DNA of 61,203 nt from an uncultured Rhodospirillales bacterium (GTDB lineage: Bacteria; Pseudomonadota; Alphaproteobacteria; Acetobacterales; Acetobacteraceae). The notes beneath the pieces were generated by a model, which was not told the DNA's origin, made no database searches, and saw only the letters and a program-made list of their open reading frames with translations. The stretch spans positions 1 through 61,203 of the forward strand of contig CAIYSR010000111.1 in NCBI GenBank assembly GCA_903928895.1, given 5' to 3'. A program made the translations under genes and the position numbers. This document shows, one piece after another, positions 8,765-17,985 of this stretch. Each line of letters opens with the position of its first letter. Position 1 is the first letter of the stretch.

Positions 8765-9336
8765 TCCGCAAGCTGTTGACCATCGTCGAAGAGACCCATC
8801 GCGACGGCACCCAGCCGGTCAAGCCGGCGACGCGCAAGGCTGCGGCGATCGCGGTGATCGAGAACCCTTTTGCCGGCCGGCATGCGCCTGACCTCGCCGA
8901 GCTGGTGGCGATCGGCGAAATCCTCGGCGGGCTGCTTGGCGAACGCGCGGTGCAGGCGCTGGGCGTGGCGCCGGCGGCAATCGAGAGCTACGGCAAGGCG
9001 GCGATCGTGGGCGAGGACGGGGAGCTGGAACACGCCGCGGCGATCCTGCATCCGGCGCTCGGCGCGCCGTTCCGTGCCGCGGTGGAGAAAGGAGCGGCCC
9101 TGATCCCCAGCGCCAAGAAGCGCGGCGGCATGGGGGCTGCGATCGACGTGCCGCTCGGCCACAAGGATGCCGCCTTCGTGCGCAGCCATTTCGACGCGAT
9201 GGAAGTGCGGGTGGCGGATGCGCCGCGGCGCGACGAGATCCTGGTCGTGCTGGTGGTCACCGATTCCGGGCGGCCGCTGCCGCGCATCGGCGGGCTGACA
9301 GCGGGCGAAATCATCGGCAAAGACGGACTGCGCTGA
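8761..9336 (+). CDS. AA_synth (DUF1185) family protein
   Basis: A 191-residue protein with the family's conserved landmarks: IVEETHRDGT (about 7-16), AAIAVIENPFAGRHAPDL (about 28-45), SYGKAAIVGEDGELEHAAAI (about 79-98) and GAAIDVPLGHKDAAFVRSHFDAM (about 125-147). The family, labelled amino acid synthesis (PF06684), has no firm biochemical role. It is repeatedly found beside amidohydrolases and ABC importers in alphaproteobacteria. Its place inside this operon, coupled by ATGA to the UPF0280 gene, points to a catabolic step after ring hydroxylation and reduction, possibly ring opening. That is inference from context only. Confidence 0.8.
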   Translation: MIRKLLTIVEETHRDGTQPVKPATRKAAAIAVIENPFAGRHAPDLAELVAIGEILGGLLGERAVQALGVAPAAIESYGKAAIVGEDGELEHAAAILHPALGAPFRAAVEKGAALIPSAKKRGGMGAAIDVPLGHKDAAFVRSHFDAMEVRVADAPRRDEILVVLVVTDSGRPLPRIGGLTAGEIIGKDGLR

Positions 9337-9356
9337 AACCCATGAGGAGCATCCCC

Positions 9357-10559
9357 ATGACCATCACCCGCCGCTCGGCGCTCGCCGCCGCCGGTCTGCT
9401 CGCCGTCCCGTCCATCGTGCGGGCGCAGGGCAATACCCCGATCCGGATCGGGGAGATCAATTCCTACACCGCGGCGCCGGCCTTCACCCTGCCCTATCGC
9501 AACGGCTGGATGCTGGCGGTGGAGCAGGTGAATGCCGCCGGGGGGGTGCTTGGCCGCAAGATCGAGGTGATCAGCCGCGACGATGCCGGGCGGCCGCCGG
9601 ATGCGATCCGGCTGGCGGGGGAACTGCTGGATGACCAGAAGGTCGATCTGTTCGCCGGGTCCTTCCTGTCCAATATCGGGCTCGCGCTGTCCGATGTGGC
9701 GAAGCAGCGGCGCAAGCTGTTCGTCGGCGGCGAGCCGCTGACGGACGCAATGGTGTGGCAGGACGGGCACCGTTATTGCTACCGGCTGCGGCCCTCGACC
9801 TACATGCAGGCGGCGATGCTGGTGGACGATGCGGCGAAGCTGAAGGCCAAGCGCTGGGTGACGGTGTCACCGAACTACGAATACGGCCAGTCCGTCGTGA
9901 AGTGGTTCAAGCTGATGCTGGCGCAGAAGCAGCCGGGGGTGGAGTTCGTGGCCGAGCAGTGGCCGGCGCTGGGCAAGATCGATGCCGGGGCGACGGTGGC
10001 CGCGCTGGCCCAGGCCAAGCCCGACGCCATCCTCAATGCGACGTTCGGGCCGGACCTCACCAATTTCGTGCGCCAGGGCAATACCCGCGGCCTGTTCGAG
10101 GGGCGCGGCGTGGTCTCGGTGCTGACGGGGGAGCCGGAGTATCTCGATCCGCTCGGCGACGAGACGCCGCAGGGCTGGATCGTCACCGGCTATCCGGTCG
10201 ACAGCGTCACCGATCCGGCGAACAAGGCGTTCATCGAGGCGTACAAGGCGCGGTTCAACGAGCTGCCCAAGATGGGCTCGGTGGTCGGCCATGCGTTGAT
10301 CGGCTCGATCGTGGCGGGGATCGCCAAGGCCGGCTCGACCGAGACCGAGAAGATGGCGGACGGGTTCGCCGGCGCGTCGTTCGACACACCGTTCGGCAAG
10401 GCGGCGTGGCGGGCGCTGGATCATCAGGCCACGCTCGGCACCTATGTCGGCAAGACCGCTTTGAAGAACGGCAAGGGCACGATGGTGGACTGGCGCTATG
10501 TCGATGGCGCTGCCGCCCTGCCGTCGGACGAAGAGGTGCGGAAGCTGCGCCCCGCCTGA
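9357..10559 (+). CDS. ABC transporter substrate-binding protein (branched-chain amino acid/amide type)
   Basis: A 400-residue periplasmic binding protein (Peripla_BP_6 type). A twin-arginine-like signal MTITRRSALAAAGLLAVPS ends near residue 25 (IVRAQG), followed by IRIGEINSYTAAPAF and VEQVNAAGGVLGRKIEV, typical of LivJ-like proteins. The ATG at 9357 is preferred over the in-frame ATG at 9342 because AGGAG at 9346-9350 lies at the right distance only for the later one. It is the ligand-capturing part of the importer encoded by the next three genes. The operon context suggests a small aromatic or heterocyclic acid rather than an amino acid as ligand. Confidence 0.9.
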   Translation: MTITRRSALAAAGLLAVPSIVRAQGNTPIRIGEINSYTAAPAFTLPYRNGWMLAVEQVNAAGGVLGRKIEVISRDDAGRPPDAIRLAGELLDDQKVDLFAGSFLSNIGLALSDVAKQRRKLFVGGEPLTDAMVWQDGHRYCYRLRPSTYMQAAMLVDDAAKLKAKRWVTVSPNYEYGQSVVKWFKLMLAQKQPGVEFVAEQWPALGKIDAGATVAALAQAKPDAILNATFGPDLTNFVRQGNTRGLFEGRGVVSVLTGEPEYLDPLGDETPQGWIVTGYPVDSVTDPANKAFIEAYKARFNELPKMGSVVGHALIGSIVAGIAKAGSTETEKMADGFAGASFDTPFGKAAWRALDHQATLGTYVGKTALKNGKGTMVDWRYVDGAAALPSDEEVRKLRPA

Positions 10560-10563
10560 GCCG

Positions 10564-12405
10564 GTGTCGGCGCTTCTCGTCCAATTGCTGAGCGGGCTGT
10601 CCGGCGCCTCGTCGCTGTTCCTGGTGGCGGCGGGGCTGACGGTGATTTTCGGCGTGACGCGGGTGGTCAACTTCTCGCACGGCAGCCTGACCATGCTCGG
10701 GGCCTATCTCGGCTGGAGCATCCTGACCCGGCTGCCGCGCGGGCCGGAATACTTTGTGCTCGGCATCGTGCTGACGGCGCTGGCCACGGCGGGGATTGGC
10801 GCGTTGATCGAGATGCTGCTGCTGCGGCGGATCTACCGGGCGCCGGAGCTGCTGCAATTGCTGTTCACCTTCGGCATCGTGCTGGTGGTGCAGGATGCGG
10901 CGCAGTTTCTGTGGGGGCCGAACGACCTGCCGCTGCCGCGGGCGCCGTGGCTGCGCAGCTTCGTGACGATCGCGGGCGAGCGGGTGCCGTTCTACGACTT
11001 GGTGCTGATCGGGATCGGGCCGCTGGTGCTGGCGGCGCTGTGGCTGCTGTTCACCCGCACGCGGTGGGGCACGCTGGTGCGCGCGGCGACGCAGGACCGG
11101 GAGATGGTGGCGGCGCTGGGGGTCGACCAGAGGCGGCTGTTCACGACCGTTTTTGCCCTCGGCGCCGGGCTTGCCGGGATGGGGGGGGCGCTGGCGCTGC
11201 CGGATGCTTCGGCGAATTTGCAGATCGACCTCAACATCATCACCGATGCCTTCGTGGTGGTGGTGGTGGGCGGGCTCGGCAGCCTGCCCGGGGCATTCCT
11301 GGCGAGCCTGCTGATCGGGGTGCTGCAATCCTTTGGCATCGTGCTGTTCCCGCAGGCGACGCTGGTGCTGGTGTTCGTGATCATGGCGGCGGTGCTGGTG
11401 GTGCGGCCGAACGGGCTGCTGGGGCGGGCGCCGGCGGTGGCGCGCGGGGCGGGACAGGGGTTCGCGGCGATCCGGCCGGCGGTGCCGCTGCTGCTGCGGC
11501 TGGGGGCGGCGGCGCTGGTCCTGGCGGTGCTGGCGCCGCTGGCGGTGGGGCCCTTCGTGCTGTCGGTGATGACGGAGATGCTGATCGCGATGCTGTTCGC
11601 GGCCTCGCTGCATTTCATGATGGGGCCGGGCGGGATGGCGAGTTTCGGCCATGCCGCCTGGTTCGGGATCGGGGCCTATGCGGCGGCTTTCGCGGTGAAG
11701 GGGCTGGCGCTCGGGATGGGGGCGGGGCTGCTGCTGGCGCCGTTGCTGGCGGGGGTGGCGGCGGCGCTGTTCGGGTGGTTCGTGGTTCGGCTTTCCGGCG
11801 TCTATCTGGCCATGCTGACGCTGGCGTTCGCGCAGATCGTGTGGGCGGCAATGTTCCAGGCGGTGGAGATCACCGGCGGCGACAACGGCGTGCTTGGCGT
11901 GTGGCCGGCGCCGTGGGCGGCGGATCGGCGGGTGTTCTACTGGCTGGTGTTGGCGCTGTGCGTGGGCGCGACGCTGTTGTTGCGGCGGGTGCTGTATGCG
12001 CCGTTCGGCTATGCGCTGCGGGCGAGCCGGGATTCCGAGTTGCGGGCGGAGGCGATCGGGCTTGACACAACGCTTCTCCGGCTGGCCGCCTTCACCCTGG
12101 CTGGGGCGGCGGCGGGGTTGGCCGGAGGGCTGGCGGCGTTCTCCAAGGGGAGCGTATTTCCCGGTTTCATCTCGATCTCGCGCTCGGTCGACGGGCTGCT
12201 GATGGTGCTGCTGGGCGGGGTGCAGAGCATGGCCGGGCCGGTGGTGGGGGCGGTGGCCTATACCGGGCTGTTCGACCTGCTGCTGCTGGCGACCGACCAG
12301 TGGCGCGCGATGCTTGGATTGGCGATCATCGTGTTGGTGCTGGTGTTTCCGCAGGGGATCGCCGGCTCGATCCACCGGCTGTGGCTGCGGGGGCGCGAGG
12401 CGTGA
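10564..12405 (+). CDS. ABC transporter permease, fused LivH-LivM
   Basis: A 613-residue double permease. Residues about 1-290 are LivH-like (TVIFGVTRVVNFSHGSL; IDLNIITDAFVVVVVGGLGS). Residues about 310-613 are LivM-like (HFMMGPGGMASFGHAAWFGI; RASRDSELRAEAIGLD, the cytoplasmic coupling loop). The two halves are separate proteins in most bacteria, but fused forms are common in alphaproteobacterial catabolic operons. The start is GTG at 10564, five bases after the binding-protein stop; no strong ribosome binding site is visible, so translation is probably coupled. It forms the membrane channel for the ligand of the upstream binding protein. Confidence 0.92.
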   Translation: MSALLVQLLSGLSGASSLFLVAAGLTVIFGVTRVVNFSHGSLTMLGAYLGWSILTRLPRGPEYFVLGIVLTALATAGIGALIEMLLLRRIYRAPELLQLLFTFGIVLVVQDAAQFLWGPNDLPLPRAPWLRSFVTIAGERVPFYDLVLIGIGPLVLAALWLLFTRTRWGTLVRAATQDREMVAALGVDQRRLFTTVFALGAGLAGMGGALALPDASANLQIDLNIITDAFVVVVVGGLGSLPGAFLASLLIGVLQSFGIVLFPQATLVLVFVIMAAVLVVRPNGLLGRAPAVARGAGQGFAAIRPAVPLLLRLGAAALVLAVLAPLAVGPFVLSVMTEMLIAMLFAASLHFMMGPGGMASFGHAAWFGIGAYAAAFAVKGLALGMGAGLLLAPLLAGVAAALFGWFVVRLSGVYLAMLTLAFAQIVWAAMFQAVEITGGDNGVLGVWPAPWAADRRVFYWLVLALCVGATLLLRRVLYAPFGYALRASRDSELRAEAIGLDTTLLRLAAFTLAGAAAGLAGGLAAFSKGSVFPGFISISRSVDGLLMVLLGGVQSMAGPVVGAVAYTGLFDLLLLATDQWRAMLGLAIIVLVLVFPQGIAGSIHRLWLRGREA

Positions 12406-13159
12406 GCCTCCTTGCGGTGGCGGGTCTGCACAAGTCCTTCGGGGGGGTGCGGGCGGTGGAAGATGTCAGCTTCGAGGTGGCGGCGGGCGAGATGTTGGCG
12501 CTGATCGGGCCGAACGGGGCGGGCAAGTCAACGTGCTTCAACATGCTCAACGGCCAGATCCGGCCGGACGGGGGGAGCATCCGGCTCGCGGGACATGACA
12601 TCACCGGACAGAAGCCGCGCCGGGTTGCGCGGCAGGGGGTGGGACGGACGTTTCAGATCACCGCCACCTTCGCCTCGATGACGGTACGCGAGAACGTGCA
12701 GGTCGCGCTGCTCGCCCATCACCGGCGCATCTGGCGGTTCCTGCGTCCGGCCGGGGGGGAGTTCAGGGCGGAGGCGGAGGCGCTGCTCGAGCGGCTCGAT
12801 CTGTTGCCACAGGCCGAGCGGGCAGCGGGCATCCTGGCTTATGGCGATCTCAAGCGGCTCGAACTCGCGGTGGCGCTGGCCGGGGCGCCGCGGTTGCTGC
12901 TGATGGATGAGCCGACGGCGGGGATGGCGCCGGCCGAGCGGGTGGCGCTGATGCGGCTTGCACGCACGCTCGCGACCGGGACGGGGCTCGCGATCCTGTT
13001 CACCGAGCATGACATGGATGTGGTGTTCGGTAGCGCCGATCGCATCCTGGTGCTCAATCGCGGCGTGCTGATCGCCGCGGGAAATGCCGACACGATCCGC
13101 GCCGATCCCGGGGTGCGGGAGGTCTATCTCGGCTCCGGCGTGACGACGGGTGGGCATTG

Positions 13160-13160
<1 letters not shown>
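12402..13160 (+). CDS. ABC transporter ATP-binding protein, LivG type
   Basis: A 252-residue ATPase: Walker A GPNGAGKST (about 37-45), a GVGRTFQI Q-loop region (about 83-90), a signature region LAYGDLKRLELAVALA (about 146-161, a LivG-style variant of LSGGQ), Walker B LLLMDEPTAGM (about 165-175) and the switch histidine in TEHDMDVV. The GTG at 12402 overlaps the permease stop (GTGA). It works as a heterodimer with the LivF-type protein that follows to power import. Confidence 0.93.
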
Positions 13161-13861
<701 letters not shown>

Positions 13862-13952
13862 TCTTCCCGCTTGGCGGCGGAGCGGGTGGCTTTGTTGGTT
13901 CGGGTTGGCGCTCTCCATGGTGAGGGCGATGCCAAAAGGATGGAAGTTTTTT

Positions 13953-13976
13953 GGTTCTTTTTTCCAAAAAAGAACC
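13953..13976. terminator. T-run/A-run hairpin (repeat copy 1), bidirectional terminator
   Basis: A perfect 11-bp stem, GGTTCTTTTTT with AAAAAAGAACC, closed by a CC loop and preceded by GGATGGAAGTTTTTT. It lies between the convergent LivF gene and the radical SAM gene and would give a U-run on either strand. It belongs to the dispersed repeat family seen at 35.7, 55.3, 55.5 and 61 kb. Confidence 0.75.
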
Positions 13977-14017
13977 GCTCACCTGCCCTGCCCGCTGTCG
14001 GCGCGTTTGACCCTATA

Positions 14018-15328
14018 TCAGAACAGCGACAACTGGGCCTCCGCCATGCCGGCGATGGCGGGCGCGGCGAACCGGGTGACGTCCAGCTTGTCGCGGTTGT
14101 CGAGGCCCCATTGCTTCGCCGCCCGTTCGAAGCGCCGCGCCAGCAGATCCGCGTAGACGCCGGTGCCGCTGAAGCGCTGGCCGAATTTCGCCTCGTTGAG
14201 GGCACCCGCCCGGGTTTCGCGGATGAGTTCGAGCACGTGTTTCGCACGGTCGGGGAAATGCTGGTTCAGCCAGTCCTCGAAGATCTGTTTCAGCTCATGC
14301 GGCAGGCGCAGCAGGATGTAGCCACCCCAGCGGGCGCCGGCGCGCGATGCCGCCTCGAGGATGCGTTCCATCTCGGCGTCGTTGAGGGCCGGGATCATCG
14401 GCGCCGCGAGGACGCCGACCGGGATGCCGGCGCGCGCGAGCTGCTCGATCGCTTGCAGCCGCCGGGTGGGGGCGGCCGCGCGGGGTTCCATCCGGCGGGC
14501 GAGATTGGCGTCGAGCGTGGTGACGGAGATGCAGACCCGAACCAGATTGCGTTCCGCCATCCCGTGCAGGACGTCCAGGTCGCGCAGCACGCCGGCGGAC
14601 TTGGTGACGATGGTGACCGGGTGGTTGAAACGGTCCAGCACCTCCAGCACGGCGCGGGTCAGTTTCAGGGTGCGGTCGATCGGTTGGTATGGATCGGTGT
14701 TGGAGCCCAGCGCCAGCGGCCGGGCGATGTAGCCGGGCTTGCGCAGCTCTTTCTCCAGCAGCTCCGCCACCTCGGGCTTGAACAGCAGCTTGGTTTCGAA
14801 ATCGAGGCCCGGCGAGTAGCCGAGATAGGCGTGGGTCGGGCGGGCGTAGCAGTAGACGCAGCCATGCTCGCAGCCGCGATAGGGGTTCACGGCGCGGTCG
14901 AAGCCGAGATCGGGGCTTTGGTTGTAGCTGATCACGCTCCGGCTTGCGTCACGTATCAGGGTGGTCGCGAGCGGCGGCAGATCGGCGAGGTCGGCGGTCA
15001 GCGTGTTCCAGCCATCGTCGAACGGCGCGGCGGCGTTGGTCTCGAAGCGGTTGGGCGGATTGACGGTCGCGCCGCGGCCCTTGCGGGCGCCGGCCTGTAC
15101 CGTGGTCTCGCTCACGACGGGAACGGGTGGGATGGTCAGCATCGCGCGCGGCCGCACCGGAACGGGCTTGCGCCCATGCGCCAGCGCCGCGCGTCCCATC
15201 ACCAGCGGCGCGTCGTCGTCGTAGCTCTCGGTCGGGTCGATTTCCCGCACGAGCTCGCGCCGCCCCTGGTAGGGTTCGGCCTGGTAGCCGAGTCCTGGCG
15301 TGCCGCTTTGAAAATCAGGGTCCCGCAT
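14018..15328 (-). CDS. PA0069-family radical SAM protein
   Basis: A 436-residue radical SAM enzyme. The cluster motif is CEHGCVYCYA (about 132-141, CX3CX2C) after the family block NPYRGCEHGC. Downstream are LALGSNTDPYQPIDR (about 178-192) and VTIVTKSAGVLRDLD (about 214-228), as in PA0069/spore-photoproduct-lyase-like proteins. The N-terminal 110 residues are poorly conserved and basic. The family function is not established. The ATG at 15328 follows a GGAG site. It converges on the LivF gene across the hairpin terminator and diverges from the glycosyltransferase at 15395. Confidence 0.9.
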   Translation of the reverse strand: MRDPDFQSGTPGLGYQAEPYQGRRELVREIDPTESYDDDAPLVMGRAALAHGRKPVPVRPRAMLTIPPVPVVSETTVQAGARKGRGATVNPPNRFETNAAAPFDDGWNTLTADLADLPPLATTLIRDASRSVISYNQSPDLGFDRAVNPYRGCEHGCVYCYARPTHAYLGYSPGLDFETKLLFKPEVAELLEKELRKPGYIARPLALGSNTDPYQPIDRTLKLTRAVLEVLDRFNHPVTIVTKSAGVLRDLDVLHGMAERNLVRVCISVTTLDANLARRMEPRAAAPTRRLQAIEQLARAGIPVGVLAAPMIPALNDAEMERILEAASRAGARWGGYILLRLPHELKQIFEDWLNQHFPDRAKHVLELIRETRAGALNEAKFGQRFSGTGVYADLLARRFERAAKQWGLDNRDKLDVTRFAAPAIAGMAEAQLSLF

Positions 15329-15394
15329 GGGGTGTTCTCCATCCGTTCTGAGGGCTACACTGGCAAGGGCGAGGCTTTGGGTCAAGAACATAAT

Positions 15395-16057
15395 ATGAAC
15401 CTGAGCGACATTTCGGTGATCATCCCGACGCTGAATGCCGCCGCGGGGTTGCCTGGCGCGCTGGCGGCCGTGGCGGGGGTGGGGGAGGTGATCGTGGTCG
15501 ATGGTGGCAGCCGGGACGGGACGGTGGCGGCGGCGGGGAGCGCGCGGGTGGTGCAGGGCGCGCGCGGCCGGGGCACGCAGTTCGCGGCGGGGATCGCGGC
15601 GGCGCGCCATCCCTGGCTGTTGTTGCTGCATGCCGATACGCGGCTTGCTCCGGAATGGCGCGGCGCAGCGCTGCGGCTGATGCAGGCGGGGGAGGCGAAG
15701 GCGGGCTATTTCCGCCTTTCTTTTGACAGCGCCGATCCGAGGGCGCGCCGACTGGAGCGGGTGGTGGCCTGGCGCAGCCGGGTGTTCGGGCTGCCCTACG
15801 GCGACCAGGGGCTGTTGATCCATCGGGCGCTGCTCGACCGCGCCGGAGGGATGCGGCCATTGCCGTTGATGGAGGATGTCGACCTGGCGCGCCGGCTTGG
15901 CCGCGGCCGTCTGGTCGCGCTCGACGCGACCGCTCTCACGTCGCCGGTCCGTTACGAGCGGGATGGCTGGCGCCGACGTTCGCTGCGCAACCTGGGTTGT
16001 CTTGCGCTGTGGTTCCTGGGCGTGCCGCCACGACTGATCGCAAAGCTGTACGCATGA
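15395..16057 (+). CDS. Glycosyltransferase family 2 (TIGR04283 type)
   Basis: A 220-residue GT-A protein starting MNLSDISVIIPTLNAA. VVDGGSRDGT (about 35-44) binds the nucleotide, and LLLHADTRL (about 74-82) carries the metal-binding DxD-like motif. The length and the PYGDQGLLIHR block (about 134-144) match the family called arsenosugar-type glycosyltransferase TIGR04283. No arsenic methylation or radical SAM ArsS gene is nearby, so the name should not be read as a function. It is coupled by ATGA overlap to the TIGR04282 partner. Confidence 0.9.
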   Translation: MNLSDISVIIPTLNAAAGLPGALAAVAGVGEVIVVDGGSRDGTVAAAGSARVVQGARGRGTQFAAGIAAARHPWLLLLHADTRLAPEWRGAALRLMQAGEAKAGYFRLSFDSADPRARRLERVVAWRSRVFGLPYGDQGLLIHRALLDRAGGMRPLPLMEDVDLARRLGRGRLVALDATALTSPVRYERDGWRRRSLRNLGCLALWFLGVPPRLIAKLYA

Positions 16058-16623
16058 AGGGTCTGGCCATCATCTTTGCCCGGGCGCCGCGCCTCGGCAC
16101 GGTCAAGCGGCGGCTGGCCCGGGATATCGGCGAGCGCGCGGCGCTGCGGTTCCATCAGGCGATGCTGGGCAGCCTGATCCGCCGCCTGGCGCGGGACCGG
16201 CGGTTCGAGACCGTGGTGGCGCTGACGCCGGATGGCGCGCGGGTGCGGGTGCCGGCGCGGATTCGGGTGGTCGCGCAGGGGCGGGGCGATCTGGGGGTTC
16301 GGATGTCGCGCGCCCTGGCGCGGGGTCGCCGCGCGGTGCTGGTGGGCTGCGATATTCCCGGAATCGGGGCGGCCGACATCGCCGCCGGGTTGCGGGCGCT
16401 GGGGCGGGTGGATGCGGTGTTCGGACCGGCTGCGGATGGCGGCTACTGGCTGGTCGGGCAGGGCCTGCGGCGCCCGGGGCGGCCGTTCGCCGGGGTGCGC
16501 TGGTCGACCGAGCATGCGCTTGCCGACACGCTGACGAATTTCGCGCGCCATCGGGTGGCATTGTTGCGACGGATGCGGGATGTCGATACCGTTGCGGACC
16601 TCGAAGCGATGGGACTCCGCTGA
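16054..16623 (+). CDS. DUF2064/TIGR04282-type glycosyltransferase
   Basis: A 189-residue CofC/MobA-like nucleotidyl-transferase-fold protein: FARAPRLGTVKRRLA (about 8-22), ALVGCDIPGIGAADI-like acidic motif (about 94-109) and GPAADGGYWLVG (about 126-137). The family accompanies TIGR04283 proteins and presumably hands a sugar or phosphosugar between them. It overlaps the upstream gene by ATGA and the downstream lipoprotein by TGATG, so all three are probably one transcript. Confidence 0.88.
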   Translation: MKGLAIIFARAPRLGTVKRRLARDIGERAALRFHQAMLGSLIRRLARDRRFETVVALTPDGARVRVPARIRVVAQGRGDLGVRMSRALARGRRAVLVGCDIPGIGAADIAAGLRALGRVDAVFGPAADGGYWLVGQGLRRPGRPFAGVRWSTEHALADTLTNFARHRVALLRRMRDVDTVADLEAMGLR

Positions 16624-17426
16624 TGCGCTCAGGGCTGTTGCTGACATTGCTGCTCCTGGTTTCGGGTTGTGCGGGGACATCCCTCGAGATCCCACCCCAT
16701 GCGATCGCTGGTACGCGCGCGGCGAAAATCGCCCTGCCGGGCAAGCTGTTCCTGCCCTCCGGGACCGGCCCCCATCCGGTGGTGATCCTGTTGCATGGCT
16801 GCGACGGGCTCAGCCCCAGCACGGTGGCGGGCAGCGGCATGGAACGCTGGGTATCGCGGGTGAACGGCTGGGGCTATGCCGCCCTGGTGCTCGACAGCAT
16901 GTCGCCGCGCGGGGTCAGCGGGGTCTGCCCCAGCGCCGACCAGCCCAAGGTGACGGTGGTGGACCGCAGCGGCGATGTGGTGAGTGCCGCACTTTATCTG
17001 AGGGGGATCAAGGAGATCGACGGCAACCGCATCGCGGCCATGGGGTTCTCCCATGGTGGCGCGACCGCGGCACGCACCGCGGTGGCGCCGGCCGGCGCGC
17101 AGGCGCGGCCGTTGCTGAAGGCGGCAATCGACTATTACGGCTCCTGCGCCGGGGCCGCGAGCTACACCGGCTTGCCGCTGCTGGTGCTGGCCGGTGGGGA
17201 CGATGACTGGGGCAATCCGGCCGCCACCTGTACCAATTTCGGCCGCGCCGTGGGCAAGGACCAGCCGTTCCAGGTGGTGGTCTATCCCGGCGTGGTGCAC
17301 GCCTTCGACAGCGCATGGCTGATCCGGCGGATCGTGAGCAACGGGCACGCGCTGCAATATGACCAGGCCGCGGCGGAGGACAGCTTCGTGCGGGCGCGGG
17401 CATTTCTGGATCGCTATGTCAAATAA
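16623..17426 (+). CDS. Dienelactone hydrolase-like lipoprotein (alpha/beta hydrolase)
   Basis: A 267-residue secreted lipoprotein with lipobox LVSGC (Cys16). The alpha/beta-hydrolase core has an oxyanion HGCDGL segment (His58-Gly59), nucleophile elbow GFSHGG with Ser143 (dienelactone hydrolases proper use Cys), a GGDDDW acid region and the final HAFD histidine. It is therefore a serine hydrolase of DLH-like fold at the periplasmic face of a membrane; the substrate is unknown. It shares a base with the glycosyltransferase stop (TGATG), suggesting envelope glycan or glycolipid work (inference). Confidence 0.85.
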   Translation: MRSGLLLTLLLLVSGCAGTSLEIPPHAIAGTRAAKIALPGKLFLPSGTGPHPVVILLHGCDGLSPSTVAGSGMERWVSRVNGWGYAALVLDSMSPRGVSGVCPSADQPKVTVVDRSGDVVSAALYLRGIKEIDGNRIAAMGFSHGGATAARTAVAPAGAQARPLLKAAIDYYGSCAGAASYTGLPLLVLAGGDDDWGNPAATCTNFGRAVGKDQPFQVVVYPGVVHAFDSAWLIRRIVSNGHALQYDQAAAEDSFVRARAFLDRYVK

Positions 17427-17717
17427 TGATGATGTCACATAATGCGGATGCGCGCTGACGGGCGGCCCGTTCAGCGCTTGAGCATGTGTTTGCATGCCGG
17501 TCGGAGCTGATGGCGGGCGTCGAGCCGCAATCGGCATTCGCTGCACCACGGTTCAGTCGATCTGAATTGCGTCCGTGGAGCGTTGGTACCTCCCAAACAG
17601 CCGCAACGCTGCCATCGGACCTTTTGTTGACGCTGGCCACCTGCTTCGCATTTTGCGAATCCTCGTTGGCACGCCGCTTGCTGCTCCCAGTTTGTCGATC
17701 AACCAAAGGAGGTTCCT
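17427..17717. other. Intergenic region upstream of the exosortase locus
   Basis: A 291-bp stretch without a convincing gene. It is less GC-rich than its surroundings. It holds a possible promoter, TTGACG at 17627-17632 with a weak -10-like CATTTT sixteen bases later, and ends in a strong ribosome binding site (AGGAGG at 17706-17711). Confidence 0.4.
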
Positions 17718-17951
17718 ATGTTCCGCAAACTCGCTCTACTCGCTGCCGTCATCATGCTCGCCTCGGCCCCGGTGGCGTTCGCCGATGACAACCAGGGCAA
17801 TCGCGAAGGCGAAGGCGGCGACGGCCGCGTCGTCTACACGTCCAGCGACCGTGAATTGCCCGCGCACGGGTTCGGCTGGGCGACGCTCGGCATCGTGATG
17901 CTGGGCGGCGCTGGGGTGGTGATGCTGCGCCGGGCGCAGGCCGGTCGCTGA
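17718..17951 (+). CDS. Small secreted protein with sortase-like C-terminal sorting signal; likely exosortase target
   Basis: A 77-residue protein. Residues 1-22 form a clear signal peptide (cleavage after PVAFA), 23-46 are a short Gly/Asp/Glu-rich extracytoplasmic stretch, and 47-77 form a tripartite tail: LPAHGFG motif (47-53), hydrophobic helix WATLGIVMLGGAGVVML (54-70) and the basic end RRAQAGR. This is the architecture of exosortase and sortase substrates. A strong AGGAGG site precedes the ATG. The exosortase-like gene begins 34 bp downstream on the same strand, so a dedicated enzyme/substrate pair is likely. I do not recognise LPAHG as a named sorting motif. Confidence 0.7.
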   Translation: MFRKLALLAAVIMLASAPVAFADDNQGNREGEGGDGRVVYTSSDRELPAHGFGWATLGIVMLGGAGVVMLRRAQAGR

Positions 17952-17985
17952 CCGGTTCAGCCGCCCGCCAGAAAGGGAGCGTGCG

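Noticed and set aside
10255-12375. A 700-codon minus-strand frame opposite the permease and binding-protein genes
   Set aside because: It is Gln/Arg/His/Pro-rich with no domain and is fully antisense to a clear LivHM fusion.
15395-16623. Arsenic detoxification or arsenosugar pathway
   Set aside because: Only the two glycosyltransferase families are present; no methyltransferase, ArsS radical SAM enzyme or ars regulator is in the window.
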